A stretch of 64,000 bases of DNA from Pyrinomonadaceae bacterium (lineage in GTDB: Bacteria > Acidobacteriota > Blastocatellia > Pyrinomonadales > Pyrinomonadaceae), in contig JAIBCC010000011.1 in assembly GCA_019694395.1 (NCBI GenBank), positions 102,575 through 166,574 of the forward strand, given 5' to 3'. The position numbers were made by a program, and so were the translations under genes. Under the pieces are notes generated by a model. That model was not told where the DNA came from. It saw nothing but the letters and a program-made list of their open reading frames with translations, and made no database searches. Each line of letters begins with the position of its first letter. Positions within the stretch are counted from its first letter, which is position 1. Positions 25,395 through 33,526 of this stretch are shown in pieces.

Positions 25395-25480
25395 GATACT
25401 TTTTTGATGAACCGGATCAGCGTTTCTGATCGTATTGACGATTACATCAAACCTCGCGGGTGATCTACTCCCCCTTCACA
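25382..25480 (-). ncRNA. yybP-ykoY manganese riboswitch aptamer
   Basis: A 99-nt leader element matching the Mn2+-sensing class. Conserved GGGGGAGUAG of loop L1, then hairpin P1.1 (ACC cgcga GGU). Helix P2 is UUUGAUG with CAUCAAA, enclosing the UCGUCAAU internal-loop segment. P3 is AUCAG aaacg CUGAU, followed by CCGG, and the 3' closing segment is CAAGACCUUUC. P1 forms between UGUGAAGGG and CCUUUCGCA. As recalled, the order and conserved bases agree with the Lactococcus lactis crystal-structure aptamer. P1 competes with the downstream terminator, implying that Mn2+ switches the operon on. Confidence 0.92.
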
Positions 25481-25487
25481 CATTTCT

Positions 25488-25517
25488 AAAATAAAATAAT
25501 CTTTATTTTTTTGTCAA
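25488..25517 (-). promoter_or_regulatory. Promoter of the Mn-riboswitch operon
   Basis: Minus-strand TTGACA (25512-25517), an 18-base AT-rich spacer, then TATTTT. Transcription would start a few bases before the aptamer, the expected arrangement. Confidence 0.7.
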
Positions 25518-25584
25518 GTATATATTAAATATTTTTTTATTATTTCGAAATCGCAGTTTTTTCTTTTCCATCCGTGTGGATTTG

Positions 25585-26256
25585 TCAATTAACAGCCAGA
25601 TAAAGATGACGGATTTCTCCGGACATAAAGGTATCTTCCATAAACTCAACTGAGCCGTTGTCAACATCATAATAGGCTCCAATAATGCCGATTTCTTTGT
25701 TGACAACCATTTCACGCAAGATCACGCTTCGTTCGATAACAGCTTCAACACTTCTTCTGACCTGAATATGAGAGACATTATATACAAAATCAGAATTGGC
25801 TGAGGTTCGGTTTTCAATTGTCTCTCTTTCGAGATATAAAGATGGCTGAATTTTGTTTAATAACGTTGATAAATTACCAAGTTGAATATTATCGCAGGCG
25901 CCTCCTATTGCTCCGCATTTGCTGTGCCCCAAAACTACAATTAATTTTGAACTGGCAATTTTACAGGCAAATTCCATACTGCCCAAAATATCCTCGTTGA
26001 TCACATTTCCGGCAATCCGAATACTGAAAATGTCACCTAACCCTTGATCAAAAATCAGTTCGGCAGAGGTTCTGCTGTCAATGCAGCTTAAAATTGTGGC
26101 GAAAGGAAATTGTCCGTCCCGGGTTTCGTTGACCTGTTCCAATAAGTCGCGATTTGCCTTTAAACTATTAATAAATCTAAAGTTACCCTCGCGTAAATAT
26201 TGCAAAGCAAGAGCCGGAGTTATTTTTGATTGAGATTCTTTTGTATGTGTTCTCAT
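25585..26256 (-). CDS. Beta-class carbonic anhydrase
   Basis: A 223-residue zinc enzyme interconverting CO2 and bicarbonate. Zinc ligands and partners are visible: Cys58, Asp60, Arg62 in SCIDSRTSAE, and His111 and Cys114 in VVLGHSKCGAIGGA. The RIAGNVI.. segment is the family's conserved core. No signal peptide, so cytoplasmic. It lies upstream of the SbtA cluster on the same strand, but the riboswitch promoter in between makes it a separate unit. Carbonic anhydrase plus bicarbonate transporter suggests a shared inorganic-carbon role. Confidence 0.96.
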   Translation of the reverse strand: MRTHTKESQSKITPALALQYLREGNFRFINSLKANRDLLEQVNETRDGQFPFATILSCIDSRTSAELIFDQGLGDIFSIRIAGNVINEDILGSMEFACKIASSKLIVVLGHSKCGAIGGACDNIQLGNLSTLLNKIQPSLYLERETIENRTSANSDFVYNVSHIQVRRSVEAVIERSVILREMVVNKEIGIIGAYYDVDNGSVEFMEDTFMSGEIRHLYLAVN

Positions 26257-26396
26257 AAAATTGAGCCTTTATCACTTTGGTTCGAAAGTGCTTTCAGCGC
26301 ATGAAATTGGGAATCCATCCCAATCATTCAATATTTTTGACCTAGTCTTAATAACATTGTATCAAAATACCCGAGAATACAGTAAAATTTCACACA

Positions 26397-27065
26397 ATGA
26401 ATGAACTGGTTTTTCTTTTTGACGTAGATAATACTTTGCTCGATAACGATCGGGTTTCTAATGATTTGCGTAAATTTTTAGCGAAGGAAGTTGGATTAAA
26501 TCGTTGTAATCATTATTGGGAAATTTTTGAACAGCTGCGTTTGGAATTGGGCTATGCCGATTATCTGGGTGCGCTGCAGCGTTATCGGCTCGAAAATCCT
26601 TACGATTCTCATTTACTTGCACTTTCTAATTATCTAATCAATTATCCGTTTGCCAATCGGCTTTTCCCAAATTCGTTGGATGTGCTGGAATATTGTCGGC
26701 AATTCGGCAAGGTCGTAATTTTGACCGATGGTGACGTTGTGTTTCAACCGCGCAAAATTGAGCGTTCAGGACTATTTGAAGCCGTTGAAGGCAACATTCT
26801 GATCTATGTTCACAAAGAGCAGGAGTTACACGATGTCGAACGGCGTTATCCTGCCAAACATTACGTTTTAGTTGATGATAAAATTAGGATACTTTCAGCC
26901 ATTAAAAAAATTTGGGGCGACAAAATAACCACGATTTTTCCGAAACAGGGACATTATGCGCTTGACGAAAAAGAGGTCGCCAAATATCCGAAAGCTGATA
27001 CTTCAATCGAAAGAATCGGTGATATTCTGCAACTTAGAAAAGATGATTTTATTAAAAGCAAGTAA
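26397..27065 (+). CDS. HAD-superfamily hydrolase
   Basis: A 222-residue phosphatase-type HAD protein. Motif I FDVDNTLLD (Asp9 nucleophile, Asp11), motif II VILTDGD (Thr), a lysine in the IYVHKEQ region, and motif III/IV HYVLVDDKIRIL with the Asp pair. Helical cap between motif I and II. Substrate cannot be deduced. It is divergent from the carbonic anhydrase and its 3' end nearly abuts the convergent GYF-like gene (3-bp gap). Confidence 0.88.
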   Translation: MNELVFLFDVDNTLLDNDRVSNDLRKFLAKEVGLNRCNHYWEIFEQLRLELGYADYLGALQRYRLENPYDSHLLALSNYLINYPFANRLFPNSLDVLEYCRQFGKVVILTDGDVVFQPRKIERSGLFEAVEGNILIYVHKEQELHDVERRYPAKHYVLVDDKIRILSAIKKIWGDKITTIFPKQGHYALDEKEVAKYPKADTSIERIGDILQLRKDDFIKSK

Positions 27066-27068
27066 CGA

Positions 27069-29024
27069 TCAATCTCGTTTTCCCCAAAATCTGGTTGATA
27101 AAATAAGGCTGAAAAGAATCACAAAAGAACCGAGAAACACCTTTAAAAGTTCACGATATTCTTTTTCCTTTCGCTCTGCATCAATTGCCTTTTGCTGTTC
27201 CTCTTTCGCTGTATCTACAGCTTCCGGCGAGGGGCTTTCCGTAGGAATTATTGCTTTCAAAATCAAATCTGTTTTTTCTTTGGTTTCCTTTTGAGCGTTT
27301 TCAACCGACTTAATTTTTCTGGTGTGTTCGTAAAGTGCTCTTCTGGTTTCCTCATCACATTCAAAAGGCTGTCGGGTTATTGGATCAATACACGCCTCAT
27401 TAGCGGCTGTATTTGCATTATCCGATTGAACATTTGTGTTTGAAGCAGGTTTTGGAGCTTCATTAGGTGTTGTTTGCCCCGCAGTTTGAGTATTTTGTGT
27501 TGTTTCATTCTGTCTGTTTTCCAAAAATGGCGAGATTTTATAAACCCATAAAATCGAAATTGCAGAAGAAAGAAGAAAAGAAATGAGAAAGGCTGTCAGA
27601 ACTCCGACTTTATAATTTTTCTCGTCGGGATATTCATAAATTGTAAAATTATCAATAGTTTTTACTTTTGATTTTGTTTTCTTTTCCTCTTGAACAATTA
27701 CTTGCACCACTACTTTTTCGGGTTTCATTTGTTCCGCCGCTTTGCAAGGAATTTGGCAAAAAGGACAGCAATTTTTTATTTCACCGTTTGGTTTGGGACA
27801 TTCTTCGCAAAAAGAATTTGAACAAACATCACAGAAAAATTTTGCATTTTTCTCTCGATGCAAAAGACACATTACAATTTTTTCCTGCTCTGTTATTTCT
27901 TTGGATTCTGTATTTTCTGCAGATTCAGCCTGAGTGTCGGTCGAGCTCAAATCCGTTGAATTTGCGGATTCGGGTTCTTTCGGTTTTGTTTGATCGTTTT
28001 CTTTTGAGTTTTCACCATTTGAATTTTCGATGCCTTTTGAATCAGGTTTAAATTGAAAATTGCTTGTTGCACTTTCGATTTCGCTTTTTGAATGACCGGA
28101 GAAGATTCGGAACAACAAAAATGAGATCATTAAAACACTTAAACTTATATAAAAAGCGTTATTAAAATCGTTTTTTAAAAGGTTTTGACGATGATTTTCG
28201 ATGATCATTTTTCGTTGGGCATTAAATTGCTGTTCCAACTTAGTAATCTCTTGTTCAAGCTCCACTTTTTGTTCATCCTTAGTATATTTTAATCTAAGCC
28301 CAACCTTATCATTTGCCAGTTTTCCTTCTAAAACTACAAATTCAGTAACGCTTTTTTCATCAATTTGAGCAGGGGTTTTTAGTTGAAAATTCCAAAGATA
28401 AGAGCCTCCCCAGGAGATTAATAAAATCAAAATACATCCAAACAAAAAAACCGCCGTGTTTTTTACTAAAGAAGATTTATTATTCGGTTTGGCGAATTGT
28501 TGAATTGCCTTAGGTTTATTTTCGACCGGCTTCGGCTTTGGTTTGATCGGATTAAATTCTTTTACCGACTGATCAGGTTTTATTTCCGTTTGATTTATTA
28601 CAGGTTCATCTTGTTCCTGAACCTCTTCATTCTGGTTAGTTTTAGCTAAAACTTTTTGCTCGTAGAGTTTAAACGGAATTGATGCCGCCGAATCTGCCGG
28701 AGCCGAAACTTTTGGCAGATTGGAAGCTGAAGTATCTGATTCATCAGTTTTTAATTTGGTTTCAAAAACCGCCGGATTGTGCATTTTCCGAAAACCGCCT
28801 AAAGGAACTGAAGACAATTTCTTTTTTTCTTCAAAACTTTTCTTTAATGCCGGAATTTTATGTGCTTCAATCCAATTAAGATTCTTTATTCTAACTTTAT
28901 GAAAATGCTCTATTTTTCCTTCGTGTATCCATTCTTTTAGTTCTTCCAGGGTTATTTTAGGGACATCGGGGTAGATTTGGACTTGCCAATTTTCATTGGG
29001 CAAACCATTTTCATTAGGGCTCAT
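27069..29024 (-). CDS. GYF_2-like, B-box-like multi-pass membrane protein
   Basis: A 651-residue protein without a known name. Order: GYF_2-like domain (1-65: NENWQVQI.., ITLEELKEWIHEGKIEHFHKVRIKNLNWIEA); Pro/Glu-rich linker; membrane segment about 190-212; a 75-residue coiled-coil loop containing TPAQIDEKSVTEFVVLEGKL; membrane segment about 288-307; and a Ser/Glu-rich linker. Next is a cysteine/histidine cluster at 386-427 (CLLHREKNAKFFCDVCSNSFCEECP, CCPFCQIPC) resembling a B-box zinc finger, then membrane segments about 472-495 and 630-648. Residues 1-310 match the 252-residue paralogue at 21912-22670. Confidence 0.8.
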   Translation of the reverse strand: MSPNENGLPNENWQVQIYPDVPKITLEELKEWIHEGKIEHFHKVRIKNLNWIEAHKIPALKKSFEEKKKLSSVPLGGFRKMHNPAVFETKLKTDESDTSASNLPKVSAPADSAASIPFKLYEQKVLAKTNQNEEVQEQDEPVINQTEIKPDQSVKEFNPIKPKPKPVENKPKAIQQFAKPNNKSSLVKNTAVFLFGCILILLISWGGSYLWNFQLKTPAQIDEKSVTEFVVLEGKLANDKVGLRLKYTKDEQKVELEQEITKLEQQFNAQRKMIIENHRQNLLKNDFNNAFYISLSVLMISFLLFRIFSGHSKSEIESATSNFQFKPDSKGIENSNGENSKENDQTKPKEPESANSTDLSSTDTQAESAENTESKEITEQEKIVMCLLHREKNAKFFCDVCSNSFCEECPKPNGEIKNCCPFCQIPCKAAEQMKPEKVVVQVIVQEEKKTKSKVKTIDNFTIYEYPDEKNYKVGVLTAFLISFLLSSAISILWVYKISPFLENRQNETTQNTQTAGQTTPNEAPKPASNTNVQSDNANTAANEACIDPITRQPFECDEETRRALYEHTRKIKSVENAQKETKEKTDLILKAIIPTESPSPEAVDTAKEEQQKAIDAERKEKEYRELLKVFLGSFVILFSLILSTRFWGKRD

Positions 29025-29161
29025 ATTGTTTCAACGAAAAAGGATAAAAGTTGGGGGCGACCGCCTCAATTTTTTGAAACTAATTTGATTTTGATCTGTG
29101 GATTTCCTAAGAAAATTGGGGATTTTTTAGGGGATACCCGGCATTTGAAATTAAATACCGC

Positions 29162-29197
29162 TTTACTATGCTAAAATATTTGCTTAAAAACGGTCAA
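29162..29197 (-). promoter_or_regulatory. Promoter of the long GYF-like gene
   Basis: Minus-strand TTGACC, spacer, then AAATATTTTAGCATAGTAAA, with the latter 20 bases identical to the promoter of the short paralogue. The leader to the ATG is about 138 nt. Confidence 0.65.
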
Positions 29198-29229
29198 CAT
29201 ATTTTTTATGGGTTGCTCAATTTTGATTT

Positions 29230-30135
29230 ATGAAAGTTATACCTTCATCAGAGGCTAAAACTCTAAAAACGAAGGCATCTCTGCAAAATTGCTTAGATTC
29301 AATTTCCGAATTTGAGTTAAATGAGATTGTCGAAACGATCTCAATTCCCCGACATTTCAAATACAATTCATCAAATAATAAACAGGTTGCCGATTGGATT
29401 TTTGCTCAGTTTTCATCCTTTGGATATGAAACGCATTTTCAAGGAAAATTTTCCAACGTGGTTGCCTTAAATCCATTGGCAAAATCTGATTTCGTAATTT
29501 TAATTGGGGCACATTATGACAGCGTTCCGAACTGCCCCGGCGCAGATGATAACGGAAGTGCCGTGGCAGGTTTAATTGCTTGTGCCAAAGCAATTTCAAA
29601 ATTTGCGCCTCATTTACCGGTTTGCTTTGTGGCTTTCAATTGTGAAGAAGACGGATTAGTCGGCAGTCAGGATTTTGTTGAGAATTATCTTTCCCAATCA
29701 AACTTGAAAATCAAACAAGTCCATATTTTGGAAATGATCGGTTATTCTACTGATAAACCAAACAGCCAAACTTCGCCAGCCAATTTGCCGATAAAAATTC
29801 CTTCGGTTGGTAATTTTTTAGGAATTATGGGTAATCAAAGCTCCAAAAATTTGGTTGATGAAGTTCTGAATTTGGGGAAATCATATCTGCCTGAATTAAC
29901 TGTTCTTGGGCTGAAATTGTTTTTAGGGATTGAAAAATTAGTTCCCGATCTAGGCAGAAGCGACCATCTTCCGTTTTGGCAAAAAGGAATTCCTGCCTTA
30001 ATGTGGACTGATACCGCTGATTTTAGAAATCCAAACTATCACAGGTTGACTGATACGCCGGAAACGCTAAACTATACATTTTTGAAAAAAGTTACGCAAC
30101 TGCTTTTATTGCAAGCTTTAAATGTTGAATGGTAA
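29230..30135 (+). CDS. M28 family metallopeptidase
   Basis: A 301-residue di-zinc aminopeptidase-type protein. Metal and catalytic residues: His95 and Asp97 in GAHYDSVP, bridging Asp106/107 in PGADDNGSAVAG, Glu139/Glu140 in FNCEEDGLVGS, and a late Asp/His pair in RSDHLPFW and NPNYHRLTDTPETL. No signal peptide, unusual for M28, so probably cytoplasmic unless the N terminus is misassigned. Substrate unknown. Confidence 0.9.
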   Translation: MKVIPSSEAKTLKTKASLQNCLDSISEFELNEIVETISIPRHFKYNSSNNKQVADWIFAQFSSFGYETHFQGKFSNVVALNPLAKSDFVILIGAHYDSVPNCPGADDNGSAVAGLIACAKAISKFAPHLPVCFVAFNCEEDGLVGSQDFVENYLSQSNLKIKQVHILEMIGYSTDKPNSQTSPANLPIKIPSVGNFLGIMGNQSSKNLVDEVLNLGKSYLPELTVLGLKLFLGIEKLVPDLGRSDHLPFWQKGIPALMWTDTADFRNPNYHRLTDTPETLNYTFLKKVTQLLLLQALNVEW

Positions 30136-30160
30136 TTCACAAAAAATGAATTCCCATTAG

Positions 30161-30213
30161 TGCAGCAAGTTGCTGCATAATTTACAAAAGTCCAACAACC
30201 TGTTGGACAAATT
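30161..30213. repeat. Two adjacent short palindromes
   Basis: TGCAGCAAGTTGCTGCA (30161-30177, perfect 8-bp stem) and GTCCAACAACCTGTTGGAC (30190-30208). The block CTGTTGGACAAATT (30200-30213) recurs at 22882-22895 with one change. It lies between the M28 and DUF4238 genes. Confidence 0.65.
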
Positions 30214-30240
30214 ATCCAGAAAGTTGCTAGACAAAATAGT

Positions 30241-31323
30241 ATGGCAGGAAAACGACAACATATTATTCCAAAATTCCTTCAAAAAGGTTTTGCGAGCCGA
30301 ATTGATGATAAAGATGTCTTTGTTTGGGCTTTTAGAAAAGATACTGATCCATTTGAAGCAAATACAAAAAACATTTTTGTCGAAAATTACTTTTATGGAA
30401 AGGAAGGCGAAGAAATCTATGCTGATGGAATTATTACAGATTTAGAAGAACTTGAATTTTCTCCATTAATGGATAATTTAAGAAATGCAGAAGGCAATGT
30501 AAACAAATTTAGTTCTCAGATTGCAAGTTTCATTTCTAATTTACTTATTCGGACAAAATTTCTTAGAGAAACTTTCATTGACTCTTCAAAATATGTAGTT
30601 GATGGTCTATCTAAACATCTTTCTGATGAAGAAAATATCCAAACTTTAATGAGTAATCCAACCCTCATTGACAGAGAACTTAAAAATGTTTTGAATTCAC
30701 AGGAAGTTACAAATGCTCTGAATAATTTGGGTCTAGAAAATTCGGAAGCATTAAAAGGATTATTGCCTAATATAGTTAAACTTATGCTCCCTGAAATAGT
30801 TGAAAGTGAAAAAGGCAATATTGCTAACTTCTTTAAAGAGTTCTTCGAGCAAACCACTAAAATAATTCCAGAAGGCATCAAAAGAGGACAAATTAATTCA
30901 ATAATAAAAAGTCCAAACCCAGAATGGATTGTCGAATTTTGTGAGAGATTAGAATGGTTTATTGTTACTGTAAATCAGTCTTTAATTCTTGGCGATACTG
31001 TTTGTATTTTTGAAGTTATCAATGAGGTAAGAAAATTTAAGCCGATAATTGAAAAGAATGATAATATTTCTACTATTTTTCTACCAATTAGTTCAAATAG
31101 ATTATTGATAGGAACACACGAAAACATTTTAGATAAGATAAATACGGAAGAACTTAATTCAATAATTGCTAAATGTAGCTTTCAACAATTTATTTGCTCT
31201 GAATCAACTCAGGAAAATTTAAATCACAAAAATTCTATTGGGCTTTGGTCTGGCATTATGAGTCAAGAAGAAATGGAACGATTGAGAAATGAAATGCTTG
31301 ACGATTTGAATAATGTTTCATAA
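30241..31323 (+). CDS. DUF4238 family protein
   Basis: A 360-residue protein of unknown function. The start RQHIIPKFLQKGFAS is the DUF4238 signature (a HxxP..LxxF motif near the N terminus), followed by ENYFYGKEGEE and a mostly helical acidic body without membrane segments. DUF4238 proteins are patchily distributed and often found near defence or mobile genes. Here it is directly preceded by palindromic repeats and followed 13 bp later by argF'. Its AT content is visibly higher than that of its arg neighbours, which hints at acquisition by transfer. Confidence 0.8.
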   Translation: MAGKRQHIIPKFLQKGFASRIDDKDVFVWAFRKDTDPFEANTKNIFVENYFYGKEGEEIYADGIITDLEELEFSPLMDNLRNAEGNVNKFSSQIASFISNLLIRTKFLRETFIDSSKYVVDGLSKHLSDEENIQTLMSNPTLIDRELKNVLNSQEVTNALNNLGLENSEALKGLLPNIVKLMLPEIVESEKGNIANFFKEFFEQTTKIIPEGIKRGQINSIIKSPNPEWIVEFCERLEWFIVTVNQSLILGDTVCIFEVINEVRKFKPIIEKNDNISTIFLPISSNRLLIGTHENILDKINTEELNSIIAKCSFQQFICSESTQENLNHKNSIGLWSGIMSQEEMERLRNEMLDDLNNVS

Positions 31324-31336
31324 TCATTTTGATAAA

Positions 31337-32347
31337 ATGAAAAATAATTTCCTAATTACATCCGATTTTTCCCGCGACGAACTCAAATCACTTTTCGAGT
31401 TGGCGTTGCAGTATAAAAACAATCAAATTTCCGATAAACCTTTGTCGGGAAAATCCATTGCGCTGGTCTTTTTTAATCCGAGTTTGCGAACGCGGGCTTC
31501 AATGCAGGTCGGTATTTATGAGCTTGGCGGAAATGCCGTTATCCTTGAACCGGGCGGAACTTCGTGGACGCTTGAACATCGTGACGGCGTGGTAATGGAC
31601 GGCAACAAAACCGAGCATTTGAAAGAGTTTGTGCAGGTTTTGGAACGCTATGTTTCGGCAATCGGTGTGCGGACTTTTGCCGAATTGAAAGATTGGGAAT
31701 TGGAACGCACCGAGCCTGTGCTGTCGGCTTTTGCTAAATATGCGACGAAACCGATAATTAATCTTGAGTCGGCAATGCACCATCCTTGCCAATCGCTGGC
31801 GGATATGCTGACAATCCGCGAAAAACTTGGCAATAAGCCGAAAAAAGTTTTGCTGACGTGGGCTTGGCATCCGAAACCGTTGCCGATGGCTGTGCCAAAT
31901 TCGTTTGCGCTCGCTGCCGCGCAAATGGGGCACGATTTACGAATCGCACATCCGAAAGGTTACAGTTTGGACACAAAATTGATGATGGAAATTCAGCGGC
32001 AGGCGGCAGAAGCAGGCGGAAGTGTAGAAGTTGTCAATGATGTTGAGTCGGCGTATGACGGTGTTGAAGTCGTTTATGCAAAATCCTGGGGCAGCAAAAA
32101 TTTCTATGGCAATTCTGAAGGAGACATCGAATTTCGTAAAGATTTACGCAAAGACTGGATCGTTGACGAGGCAAAAATGGCAAAGACAAATAACGGAATT
32201 TTTATGCACTGTTTGCCTGTTCGCCGGAATGTGATTGTGACCGATGGCGTGATTGATTCAACAAATTCGGTTGTGATTGACGAAGCCGAAAATCGTTTGC
32301 ATATTCAAAAAGCAATTATGACCCAATTAATCAGGCAAAAATCATAG
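31337..32347 (+). CDS. argF': N-acyl-ornithine carbamoyltransferase (ArgF')
   Basis: A 336-residue transcarbamylase that carbamoylates acylated ornithine rather than free ornithine. The carbamoyl-phosphate loop is FFNPSLRTRAS (45-55). TWAWHPKPLPMAV, KSWGSKNFYG and CLPVRRNV match the acetyl/succinyl-ornithine class rather than OTCase. At residue 92, where Xanthomonas AOTCase has Glu (acetyl-specific) and Bacteroides SOTCase has Pro (succinyl-specific), this protein has Thr (NKTEHLKE). In published work small residues at this site gave succinyl specificity, so the substrate may be N-succinylornithine. Start at 31337, 13 bp after the DUF4238 stop. Confidence 0.93.
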   Translation: MKNNFLITSDFSRDELKSLFELALQYKNNQISDKPLSGKSIALVFFNPSLRTRASMQVGIYELGGNAVILEPGGTSWTLEHRDGVVMDGNKTEHLKEFVQVLERYVSAIGVRTFAELKDWELERTEPVLSAFAKYATKPIINLESAMHHPCQSLADMLTIREKLGNKPKKVLLTWAWHPKPLPMAVPNSFALAAAQMGHDLRIAHPKGYSLDTKLMMEIQRQAAEAGGSVEVVNDVESAYDGVEVVYAKSWGSKNFYGNSEGDIEFRKDLRKDWIVDEAKMAKTNNGIFMHCLPVRRNVIVTDGVIDSTNSVVIDEAENRLHIQKAIMTQLIRQKS

Positions 32348-32370
32348 CTTTTTAACGTCTTAAAATTGTT

Positions 32371-32947
32371 ATGAGAAGAGTTATTTGTTTGTTTTTTTTT
32401 GATTGCGGTTCAGTTTTCTTTTTCTTATGCCCAAGCCTGCGGCAAATCAGAACGAACGATTTCGCTGAACTTTGGGAAAAATGTAAAACCTCTGAAAAAA
32501 GTGCCATACGAATTATTTTATTTGGCTCCTAAGGGAACAGGCGCAGAATATAATAATCCCGAAAGAACCGGAAAATTTCTGCTGCCATTTTTGGATGATA
32601 AATTCGTCCCCGATAATAATTATTTTTGGGAGAATTACAAAGAAGAAAATCCGTTTATCAAAATGCCGGGGAAAAAGGCTGTAGAATATTTAAAAACCTA
32701 TAAATTAGTGGATTTTAAGGATTTTTACACCAATCAATGGTATGACAATCATCTTCCGCAACTGAAAGGTAGTTTTAAGAACGGAATTCTCAAACTAGAA
32801 ACCCGCGAAACTGACATCACGCCGTTTATTATGCGGATAAAAGTTCCGAAATATGAAACTTTGTATCTGGTAAGTAGTTTCCTTGGGGGCTGTTTTAATG
32901 GTGCGCCGACTCAAACAATTGAAATGAATTTATTAAAAGGAAAATAA
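32371..32947 (+). pseudogene. Exported protein with a frameshift in a T9 run
   Basis: The ATG at 32371 reads MRRVICLFF and then hits a run of nine T (32392-32400). The downstream frame from a TTG at 32399 continues IAVQFSFSYAQA-CGKSERT. Removing one T joins them into a standard Sec signal peptide with cleavage after AQA, followed by about 165 residues (KMPGKKAVEYLKTYK.., YLVSSFLGGCFNG). So the gene is out of frame by one base at a homopolymer. This could be a sequencing error, slippage-based on/off control, or a real mutation. The mature protein matches no family I know. Confidence 0.65.
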
Positions 32948-33214
32948 ATTCATCAAATCGCCGCATAAACTTATTTTTGGTTTTAATTGTTACAATATCA
33001 CGAATAACTCGCTAAATTCTGACACGATTGAGGAAATTGAAGTTTGTCTTTTGTTACAAACAATTATAAAAAATTCCTTATTTAATTTTCAAAGTCACTT
33101 ATAACCTGCACTTATCTTGGTTATTAGTTAGATATAACTTCTGCTGTTTGTGAGATAAATTGAAAGGGCTTAATCTGAAGTTGTAAACCTTTTTATCTAA
33201 TTGAGGAGGGTTTT
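32948..33214. other. Intergenic gap
   Basis: About 270 bp of AT-rich DNA between the frameshifted exported gene and a small reading frame. No hairpin or repeat recognised. Confidence 0.35.
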
Positions 33215-33526
33215 ATGTTTAGATTCTTACCTTTCTTTTTACTTCTTCCACCAGTTCGGCTATTCGCTTTTCCCGAACTTCCCCGTTCTTATACTGCACC
33301 TAATATAGATATTTCCGAATATGGAATTAAACAAAAGGCTTACAAAATACCGCTTAAAATTTGGTTTGACAAAATTATTTGTCAAAAATGTAAAAAACTA
33401 CTTTCTAATGAAAAGGAGGTTTTATTATGGGATATTATCAGCAACCACCAATGTGGAATCCGCAAGGTCCAATGTATGTGCAGCAACCAAGACCTCCCAG
33501 GAGTTTTATTGGTTCGGCATTTATAG
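33215..33526 (+). CDS. Possible small secreted protein, doubtful
   Basis: A 103-codon frame with a very strong ribosome site (GAGGAGGG seven bases before ATG) and a hydrophobic start FRFLPFFLLLPPVRLFAF. It overlaps the next gene by 100 bp in another frame, and its tail looks non-protein-like. It may be a short leader peptide or a decayed gene whose original reading continued differently. Confidence 0.3.
   Translation: MFRFLPFFLLLPPVRLFAFPELPRSYTAPNIDISEYGIKQKAYKIPLKIWFDKIICQKCKKLLSNEKEVLLWDIISNHQCGIRKVQCMCSNQDLPGVLLVRHL

Noticed and set aside
26270..26340. tRNA-like GGTTCGAA stretch
   Set aside because: No acceptor or anticodon stem can be drawn around it.
31337..32347. Ornithine carbamoyltransferase (ordinary argF)
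   Set aside because: TWAWHPKPLPMAV and CLPVRRNV motifs are those of the N-acyl-ornithine class, and the usual OTCase HCLP/SMG arrangement is not seen.
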